From contig DVKA01000288.1 in NCBI GenBank assembly GCA_018716365.1, positions 1 to 5,067 of the forward strand: 5,067 nt of DNA, in the 5' to 3' direction. Origin of the DNA: Candidatus Caccocola faecipullorum. Its GTDB lineage: Bacteria; Synergistota; Synergistia; Synergistales; Synergistaceae. Below, piece after piece: positions 1-5,067 of the stretch. How positions within the stretch are numbered: position 1 is the first letter of the stretch; each line of letters begins with the position of its first letter. Under the pieces are notes generated by a model. The model searched no databases. It had not been told where the DNA came from and saw only the letters and a program-made list of their open reading frames with translations. A program made the translations under genes and the position numbers.

Positions 1-3000
1 CTCTCCGTCTCTTCGGCGAAGCCCGTCGAGGGGGCGAAGGTCACGCTCTGGTCCTACTCCAACCAGCCCGTCGGCGAGGGCGTTACGGGAGCCGACGGCC
101 TTGCGAATATAAAGCTTAACCCGGACGACGAGCGCGGCGTGCCGTCTGTGGCCGTCGCTGAAAAGGGCGGAGACACGGCGTACATAGCCTTTGGCTCGGG
201 CCTCTTCGGCGGCAACGACGAATTTGACACAAGCGGCCTGCCGTGGACGCAGGACGGATATTCCGCATTCTGTTACACGCCGCGCGACATCTTCCGCCCC
301 GGAGAGACCATCCCCGTCTACGCGATAGTGCGCGGCGAGGACGGAAAAGCGCCGCAGCCCTTCCCAGTCGAGATGCGCGTCTGGTCGCCCGGCAAGCTGT
401 GGGAGAAGCGCGCCGTCAAGCTGACCGGGGAGGGCGTATTCGCCGCGGAGATAAAAGTTCCCGCGGACGCGCCTACCGGCTCGTGGGGCGTGGAACTCTG
501 CGTCCCGGCCACGGAGCGCGCGATGTGCTATAAAAACGTCTACGTCGAGGACTTCGCGGCTCCGCGTATGTTCGTCGACGCGGCGGCGAACCCGGCCTCC
601 GTCACCGGCGACGGAGAAACTTCGATAAACATCTCGGCTCGCCATTCCTTCGGCGGCGCGGCTGCGAATATGCCGTGGGAGGCCGAGCTTCAGCTGATAG
701 ACAAAAATTTCGAGCCCGAGCGCTGGAAGGGCTTCTCCTTCCGCGACGCTGAAAAGAAATTCTCGCCGGAGAGCCGCGTCTTCGCCTCGGGCGAGCTCGA
801 CGCGGAGGGCAAGGCGGCTGCAACGCTCGACTGCGGCGGATGGAGCGCGCCTTCGATGCTCGCGCTCTCCGTGCGCGCGGGCGTGATGGACGACGGCGGG
901 CGCTGGACCTACAACACGATAGTCGTGCCGTGGTATCCGTCTGAGACGATGACCGGCATCGAGCTGCCCGAGAGCGCGGCGCCGGGGCGCGCGGTGAATT
1001 TCCGCGCCGCGGCTGTGAAGCCCGACGGGACGGCGGCGGAGGTTAAAGAGCTGAAATATTCCTTCTTCCGCACAGTGCGCCGCTCGGTGGTATTCGAGAG
1101 CGACGGGCGCATGAGCCGCAAGGTCGAGGAAGAATTGATTCCGCGCGGCGAGGGCGTGATAAAGCTGACGAACGGCGTCGGACGCGCCTCCGTCAAACCG
1201 GACGAGCCGGGCGAGTATCTGCTGCGCGTCGAGACGGCGGACGGAAGCGCGCGCGCCTCGTCGCGCCTCTACGTCTACGGCTCGGGCGACGGCGGCGGCG
1301 CGAACCTGCCGGACGCCGTGACGATTACGACCGACAGGAAAATTTACAAGGCCGGCGAAACTGCGAAGATAAAGATAAAAGCTCCGTTTGCAGGCTCGGC
1401 CTTCGTCGCAGTCTCGACGAATTCGCCGCAGCTCTACGAATGCCGCGCGATTCCCGGAAAGACGGCGGAGTTCTCGGTCAAGATAACCGAGGACATGAAG
1501 CCGAACGCCTGGATAACGGCGCACGTCGTCCGCCCCGCGCAGGCCGACGGCACGCCGCCGCGCGCCTTCGGAGCCGCGCCGCTCATGGTGGACAATTCCG
1601 ACAGCCGCCTGACGGTCGAGCTCGACGCTCCCGATAAGATAGAGCCGGGCGAGAACAGGATTTCTCTGACGGTTAAGGACGGTTCCGGCAAAGGCGCGGC
1701 GGCGGACGTCACCGTGATGCTCGCCGACGAGACTGTGCTCGGCCTCACCTCATACGAAACGCCCGAGCCGTGGGAGTTCTTCACCGCGCGCCGTCAGCTC
1801 GGCATGGAGACATACGACCTCTACGGCTCGATGCTCGCGCCCGAAAAGCCCGCCACGCCTCTGCTGACGGCGGGCGGCGGCGCGGCTCCCGAGATGGACG
1901 CGGCTATGGCCTCGCGCATGATGAAGATGGCGAACAGCCTCAGCCCCGTGCAGGCGCAGCGCTTCCGCACGCTCTGCGTGACGGCGCGGGCGAAGGCGGA
2001 CGCGCAGGGGCGCTGCACCGTGACGCTCGACGTGCCGGAATTTTCGGGGACGGCGCGGCTCATGGCTGTGGCCGCGACTGCTAGGGCCGAGGGCGCGGCC
2101 GAGTCCGAGGTCAAAATCGCGCGCGACGTCGTCACCGAGCCGTCGCTTCCGCGCTTCGCGGCCTCGGGCGACATCTTCTCCGCGCCCTGCCGGCTGTTCA
2201 ATATGACAGATAAATCGATAGAAGTAACCTTCACGGCCGAGAGCCTCGACGAATCGAAGCTCGTGGGCATGGATGTCTCCGCGCGCGATTACAAGAAGCT
2301 GACGATAGAGCCGAACGGCTCCGCCGTAATTCCGCTGAAATTCCAAGCGAAGGGCGTAGGCGCCGCAAAGGTGCGCTACACGGCGAAATGGGCGGGCGGA
2401 AGCTCCGTATCGGAGATAGAGCTGCCCGTGCGTCCCGCAGCGCCGCGCGTGACCGAGAGCGGATTTAAGGCGCTCAAGCCCGGCGAAAGCTGGAATTTCG
2501 TAATCCCTGGCGCGGGCCGCGGCGGAGCTGAGAACTTCGCGCAGGCTGCGGCCTCGCTCTCCGCGATGCCGCAGCTCTCGACCTCCTCCGTCGCGCGTAT
2601 GCTCGCCTCCTACCCATACGGCTGCTTCGAGCAGTCCGTTTCCGCGGCGTGGGCGCGCCTCGCGGCTCCCGAGATAGTCAAGGGCTTCGACGCGGAGCTT
2701 GCGGAGGGCGGCGATATTGAAGGAATGATCAGAAATATAGAATCGCGGCAGAACTACGACGGCGGCTTCCCGCGCTGGAGCGGCGAGTCGTGGTCGCGCC
2801 CGTGGGAAAGCCTCTACGGCGCGCACTTCCTGCTTGAGGCGCGCCGCCTCGGCTACGCGGTCTCCGACGACGTAATACGCGCCGCCGTAGACTACGCGCG
2901 CGCGCTGCTGCCGCTCGCGCCCGGCACGGACGGCGACGCGGAGTGGCGCGACACGCTGACGCGCCGCGCCTATGCTTCGTTTGTGCTGACGCTCGCGGGC

Positions 3001-3981
3001 GAGCCGCCGCTTGGCTGGATGGAGAGCCTCGGCGAGAACGCCGCGCAGATGGCCCCGTCGGGCAGGCTGCTGCTCGCATCTGCCTACGCTGCCTCGGGCG
3101 ATAAAAAGTCCGCGCTCGCGCTGATAGGCAGGCCCTCGGCGAAACTCGGCGAAACTCCCGCAAATAACGAAAACCTCGACTCCGCGCTGCGCGACGAGGC
3201 GCTGAAGCTGCTCGCGCGCACATACGCTGCTCCAACGGGCGGCGAGACTGCGGCCGCGGCTTCGTCGCTGATTGCGAAAATCAACGGCGGCGCGCCCGTC
3301 ACGACGCAGGAAGGCGGCTTCGCTATGGCGGCGCTCTCGCGCTGGTTCGCGGCGAACCCGCGCAAGGGAACGCCCGCGGGCGCGCTCTCCTGCGCCGGCT
3401 TCGACGGAAAGGTGGACGAGAAGCGCCCGACAGTAACGTCAGACCGCGCCGGAAATTACACGGCTAAGAACAGCGGAAGCGCGGCCCTCTACGCCGCGTG
3501 GTCCGTCTCCTACATCCCGTCTGGCGAGGTCAAAACGCGCGACGACGGCATAGAGCTGCGCCAGAAGATAGTCGAGCGCGGCGGCAAACCGCTCGGCGGT
3601 TCCGTCGCACGCGGCGCGGCGCTGACCGCGACGGTGACCGTGACGCCGAAGGGCGGCGCGCTGCAAAACGTCGCAGTCGTCCTGCCTCTGCCCGCGGGCT
3701 TCGAGCTTGAGAACCCGCAGCTGACCGCCGAGGGCGATCTCGCGCCCGGCGCGCGCTCGGCGGATGTTTCGACGCCCGCCGGAGTTACGGTTGACGAGCG
3801 CGACGACAGGCTCATCCTCTTCATTGACCGCCTTGAGAAGCCGCTTACATGGCATTACTCGCTGCGCGCCGTCACGGCTGGGGACTTCGCCGTCCCGCAG
3901 ATTTACGCCGAGTGCATGTACGACGCTGGCGTGTCGAGCGTCAGCGGAGGCGGCAGAATCACGGTAAATGAAGCAAAATAA
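1..3981 (+). CDS. yfhM: Bacterial alpha-2-macroglobulin with intact thioester (5'-truncated by window edge)
   Basis: The reading frame is open from base 1 to the TAA at 3979-3981, giving 1326 residues (numbered here from base 1). The true start, signal peptide and any lipobox lie upstream; E. coli YfhM has about 1650 residues, so roughly 300 or more may be missing. Visible order: an MG domain with the typical 'PVEGAKVTLWS' strand (about 8-18); an A2M_N/MG2 domain with 'FRPGE' at 98-102; the 'VEDFAAPR' linker near 182; a bait-region-type domain from about 435 ending in 'TSYETPEPWEFF' and 'YDLYGSML'; a Met-rich linker (611-654); the central A2M domain (about 654-724, 'SLPRFAASGD'); an alpha-helical thioester domain (about 840-1135) with Cys875-Phe-Glu-Gln878; and a C-terminal MG domain (about 1186-1326) with 'DERDDRL' and 'AECMYD'. 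Family knowledge: it is a periplasmic suicide protease trap, in which bait cleavage exposes the thioester that covalently binds the protease. It overlaps pbpC, its usual partner. The family call is firm; the target protease is unknown. Confidence 0.96.
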   Translation, partial: LSVSSAKPVEGAKVTLWSYSNQPVGEGVTGADGLANIKLNPDDERGVPSVAVAEKGGDTAYIAFGSGLFGGNDEFDTSGLPWTQDGYSAFCYTPRDIFRPGETIPVYAIVRGEDGKAPQPFPVEMRVWSPGKLWEKRAVKLTGEGVFAAEIKVPADAPTGSWGVELCVPATERAMCYKNVYVEDFAAPRMFVDAAANPASVTGDGETSINISARHSFGGAAANMPWEAELQLIDKNFEPERWKGFSFRDAEKKFSPESRVFASGELDAEGKAAATLDCGGWSAPSMLALSVRAGVMDDGGRWTYNTIVVPWYPSETMTGIELPESAAPGRAVNFRAAAVKPDGTAAEVKELKYSFFRTVRRSVVFESDGRMSRKVEEELIPRGEGVIKLTNGVGRASVKPDEPGEYLLRVETADGSARASSRLYVYGSGDGGGANLPDAVTITTDRKIYKAGETAKIKIKAPFAGSAFVAVSTNSPQLYECRAIPGKTAEFSVKITEDMKPNAWITAHVVRPAQADGTPPRAFGAAPLMVDNSDSRLTVELDAPDKIEPGENRISLTVKDGSGKGAAADVTVMLADETVLGLTSYETPEPWEFFTARRQLGMETYDLYGSMLAPEKPATPLLTAGGGAAPEMDAAMASRMMKMANSLSPVQAQRFRTLCVTARAKADAQGRCTVTLDVPEFSGTARLMAVAATARAEGAAESEVKIARDVVTEPSLPRFAASGDIFSAPCRLFNMTDKSIEVTFTAESLDESKLVGMDVSARDYKKLTIEPNGSAVIPLKFQAKGVGAAKVRYTAKWAGGSSVSEIELPVRPAAPRVTESGFKALKPGESWNFVIPGAGRGGAENFAQAAASLSAMPQLSTSSVARMLASYPYGCFEQSVSAAWARLAAPEIVKGFDAELAEGGDIEGMIRNIESRQNYDGGFPRWSGESWSRPWESLYGAHFLLEARRLGYAVSDDVIRAAVDYARALLPLAPGTDGDAEWRDTLTRRAYASFVLTLAGEPPLGWMESLGENAAQMAPSGRLLLASAYAASGDKKSALALIGRPSAKLGETPANNENLDSALRDEALKLLARTYAAPTGGETAAAASSLIAKINGGAPVTTQEGGFAMAALSRWFAANPRKGTPAGALSCAGFDGKVDEKRPTVTSDRAGNYTAKNSGSAALYAAWSVSYIPSGEVKTRDDGIELRQKIVERGGKPLGGSVARGAALTATVTVTPKGGALQNVAVVLPLPAGFELENPQLTAEGDLAPGARSADVSTPAGVTVDERDDRLILFIDRLEKPLTWHYSLRAVTAGDFAVPQIYAECMYDAGVSSVSGGGRITVNEAK
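1831..1962 (+). other. Candidate bait region / flexible linker of the A2M
   Basis: This segment (residues 611-654) joins the end of the bait-region-type domain, just after 'YDLYGS', to the central A2M domain beginning at 'FRTLCV'. It lacks the beta-strand pattern of its flanks. It starts with a Pro/Ala stretch, continues with a Gly-Gly-Gly turn and ends in an Ala/Met-rich stretch 'MDAAMASRMMKMANS' with Arg and Lys sites. Low complexity, flexibility and several basic and hydrophobic cleavage sites are what a protease bait needs, and its place fits the family layout. Assigning it as the bait is inference; it could be only a linker. Confidence 0.5.
2623..2634 (+). other. Thioester motif CFEQ of the A2M
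   Basis: The codons TGC TTC GAG CAG encode Cys-Phe-Glu-Gln within 'YPYGCFEQSVSAAW'. This matches the CxEQ motif of thioester-containing A2Ms, where the Cys thiol and the Gln side chain form the internal thioester. The preceding Tyr-Gly and the following Ser are typical of bacterial members. Its presence separates this protein from the bacterial class (YfaS type) that lacks the thioester, and it fits the pbpC neighbourhood. Whether the bond forms in vivo cannot be read from sequence. Confidence 0.95.
3556..3978 (+). other. C-terminal MG (receptor-binding-like) domain of the A2M
   Basis: Residues about 1186-1326 form an all-beta region with the pattern seen at the C terminus of bacterial A2Ms. 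A strand 'TATVTVTP' is followed by 'VVLPLPAGFELENP', then 'VDERDDRLILF', an aromatic 'WHYSLRAVTAGDF', and 'AECMYDAGVSSVSGGG' near the end. Its completeness up to the TAA shows that the C terminus of the protein is not truncated. Confidence 0.85.
3946..3950 (+). promoter_or_regulatory. Possible Shine-Dalgarno for pbpC, inside the A2M gene
   Basis: GGAGG within 'CAGCGGAGGCGG' is the only purine-rich Shine-Dalgarno-like run close upstream of the pbpC ATG at 3968. The gap of 17 bases is longer than the usual 5-10, so it may be weak, or may act mainly through translational coupling with ribosomes finishing the A2M gene at 3981. Because the motif also codes for Ser-Gly-Gly in the A2M, its presence could be fortuitous. 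Confidence 0.4.
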
Positions 3982-5067
3982 AGGAAACGGCGGGCGCGCA
4001 GGGAAAATCCTAGGCGCGCTCGCCAAGCCCTTCAAAAACGCGGGGGCGGAGAAAAAGCCCGCCCTCCTGCTTTTTATATTCATCTGCATATACGGCGCGG
4101 CGGCGCTCGCGCTGCCTATGGGGCGCATACTCCACCGCCCCTCGTCGCTCGTCGTGACGGACATGCGCGGCGCGCCGCTGCGCGGGACGCTCTCCTCCGA
4201 GGGCGAATGGCTGCTCCCCGTCCCGATGTCGGAGATGGGGCGCTGGATGCCCGCCGCCGCAGTCGCGATAGAGGACAGGCGATTCTACGCGCACCGCGGC
4301 ATAGACTGGCTCGCCGTCGCGCGCGCCGCGCGGCAGAACATGACGGAGGGGCGCGTCGTCTCTGGAGCCTCGACGATAACGAGCCAAGTTGTCCGCCTTG
4401 CAGTGCCGCGCGAGCGCACGATCCCAAACAAGCTGCTCGAATTCACACAGGCCGCGGCGCTTGAATTCATCCTCACAAAAGACGAAATCCTCGAAATTTA
4501 CCTGAACAGCGTCCCCTTCGGCGGAAACACGCGCGGCGTCGAGGCTGCGGCGCGCACGTGGTTCGGCAAATCCGCGAAAGAGCTTTCGCTCGCGGAAGCG
4601 GCGCTGCTCACCGCGCTGCTGCGCGGCCCTTCGTACTACCGCCCAGACCGCCATCCAGAGCGCGCTCTCGAACTGCGCGACAGGCTCATAGACACGCTCG
4701 CCGAGCGCGGCGTGGCGACGGCGGAGGAGGCGCGGCGCGCGAAGCTCGAACCGTTGCCGAAGCGCCGCCTTCCGATAGCGGCCGAACGCATACAGGCCGC
4801 GGACATGGCGGCGAAGCTCGGCAGCGCGCGCGAACATCTCGACAGATACGGGCGCTTCCGATCGACGCTCGACTTGGACAAACAAAATCTGCTGCTCGCA
4901 GAGCTGCGCGCCGCGCTCGCAGAGCTGGACGGCGGCGTGACAGCCGCGGCGGTGCTGGTCGAAAACAAAACGGCGAAGGTGCGCGGCTACATCGGCAACG
5001 CGCGCGAAGGCACGGGCGCGCAGGCCGCGTGGGTGGACTGCGCCGCCTCGCCGCGCTCTCCGGGCTC
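3968..5067 (+). CDS. pbpC: Penicillin-binding protein 1C (PbpC), class A bifunctional PBP; 3' end outside the window
   Basis: The frame opens at ATG 3968 and stays open to the window edge (366 full codons plus two bases; E. coli PBP1C has about 770). It begins with a basic cytoplasmic tail, then one membrane segment at about residues 32-49 (Leu/Ile/Phe/Ala-rich, type II anchor), placing the rest in the periplasm. The glycosyltransferase family 51 motifs follow in order: 'EDRRFYAHRG' with catalytic Glu102; 'GASTITSQ' at 133-140; 'NKLLE' at 155-158 for Lys and Glu; 'KDEILEIYLN' from 171; and 'NTRG' with Arg189. 'FRSTLD' (from 297) leads into the transpeptidase domain, whose 'RSPGS' runs off the edge. 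The enzyme polymerises lipid II into glycan strands; the second domain would cross-link peptides. 'LNSVPFGGNTRGVEAAA' and 'RPDRHPERA' match PBP1C better than PBP1A/1B. ATG 3968 is chosen because the next in-frame ATG (4118) would remove the membrane anchor. It overlaps the A2M gene by 14 bp. Confidence 0.95.
   Translation, partial: MKQNKGNGGRAGKILGALAKPFKNAGAEKKPALLLFIFICIYGAAALALPMGRILHRPSSLVVTDMRGAPLRGTLSSEGEWLLPVPMSEMGRWMPAAAVAIEDRRFYAHRGIDWLAVARAARQNMTEGRVVSGASTITSQVVRLAVPRERTIPNKLLEFTQAAALEFILTKDEILEIYLNSVPFGGNTRGVEAAARTWFGKSAKELSLAEAALLTALLRGPSYYRPDRHPERALELRDRLIDTLAERGVATAEEARRAKLEPLPKRRLPIAAERIQAADMAAKLGSAREHLDRYGRFRSTLDLDKQNLLLAELRAALAELDGGVTAAAVLVENKTAKVRGYIGNAREGTGAQAAWVDCAASPRSPG
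4055..4117 (+). other. Transmembrane anchor of PbpC
   Basis: Codons 30-50 encode a hydrophobic run 'PALLLFIFICIYGAAALALP' preceded by a Lys-rich stretch ('EKKP'). By the positive-inside rule this is an uncleaved signal-anchor, with the N terminus in the cytoplasm and the enzyme domains in the periplasm. No cleavage site of the Ala-x-Ala type followed by a mature start is convincing. Confidence 0.85.
4271..4540 (+). other. Glycosyltransferase (GT51) catalytic core of PbpC
   Basis: This is the part of pbpC holding the five conserved motifs, residues 102 to about 190. Glu102 in 'EDRRF' is the expected general base and Glu173 in 'KDEIL' the second conserved acid. Motif 3 reads Asn-Lys-x-x-Glu instead of the Arg-Lys-x-x-Glu common in PBP1A/1B; E. 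coli PBP1C also lacks that Arg, so this supports the 1C assignment rather than inactivation. No catalytic residue is missing. Confidence 0.9.

Noticed and set aside
139..141. GTG at 139 as the start codon of the A2M gene
   Set aside because: The same frame is open back to base 1 and encodes a good MG-domain strand ('PVEGAKVTLWS', 'TGADGLANIKL'). The GTG is an internal Val codon and the gene begins upstream of the window.
1750..2826. Long open frame on the minus strand (358 codons)
   Set aside because: It lies fully antisense to the conserved A2M central and thioester domains. Its translation is Arg/Ala/His-rich with no recognisable domain, as expected from GC-biased codon positions on the opposite strand.
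3135..3157. Short direct repeat of period 10 (CTCGGCGAAA twice, then CTC)
   Set aside because: Only about two copies, inside the A2M thioester domain and in a region of repeated Gly-Glu and Leu codons; most likely chance and not a regulatory or recombination site.
4118..4120. ATG at 4118 as an alternative start for pbpC
   Set aside because: It would remove the basic tail and the membrane segment needed to anchor and export the enzyme, and no Shine-Dalgarno sequence precedes it.
3439..4164. Minus-strand frame spanning the A2M-pbpC junction (241 codons)
   Set aside because: It crosses the overlap of two well-supported plus-strand genes and its product is low-complexity Ala/Arg-rich with no family resemblance.
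4010..4885. Long open frame on the minus strand (291 codons)
   Set aside because: It is antisense to the GT51 domain of pbpC, Arg-rich and without motifs; it is a compositional shadow of the coding strand.

Overview
The window is one stretch of plus-strand, GC-rich bacterial DNA. It holds two overlapping genes, both cut by the window edges. The first (1-3981) is the 3' part, 1326 codons, of a large bacterial alpha-2-macroglobulin (A2M), the family of E. coli YfhM/ECAM. The second (3968-5067) is the 5' part of a class A penicillin-binding protein of the PBP1C type (pbpC). It runs from its start codon through the complete transglycosylase domain and stops inside the transpeptidase domain. The two genes share 14 bp in different frames. 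Apart from the ribosome-binding region inside the first gene there is no intergenic space, and I see no RNA gene, mobile element, CRISPR array or terminator.

How they work together: bacterial A2Ms of the thioester-carrying class are periplasmic, usually lipid-anchored protease traps, and they are repeatedly encoded beside pbpC, as in E. coli yfhM-pbpC. The usual model is that A2M captures foreign proteases that get through a damaged envelope while PBP1C repairs the peptidoglycan. Here the thioester motif (Cys-Phe-Glu-Gln) is intact and the glycosyltransferase motifs of PBP1C are all recognisable. Both proteins therefore look functional as far as they can be seen, and the overlap suggests they are translated together.

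Organism: the A2M/PBP1C pair and the periplasmic logic point to a diderm (Gram-negative-type) bacterium. Codon use is rich in GCG, CGC and CTC, yet isoleucine is often ATA (9 of 16 Ile codons in the visible pbpC part), which is unusual for a GC-rich genome. My tentative guess is a Synergistota-like or another non-proteobacterial diderm, but the sequence does not prove this.

I did not find a previously undescribed system. The points most worth a second look are the Met-rich candidate bait region, the relatively high cysteine content of the A2M, the 14-bp coupled overlap, and the ATA codon preference.
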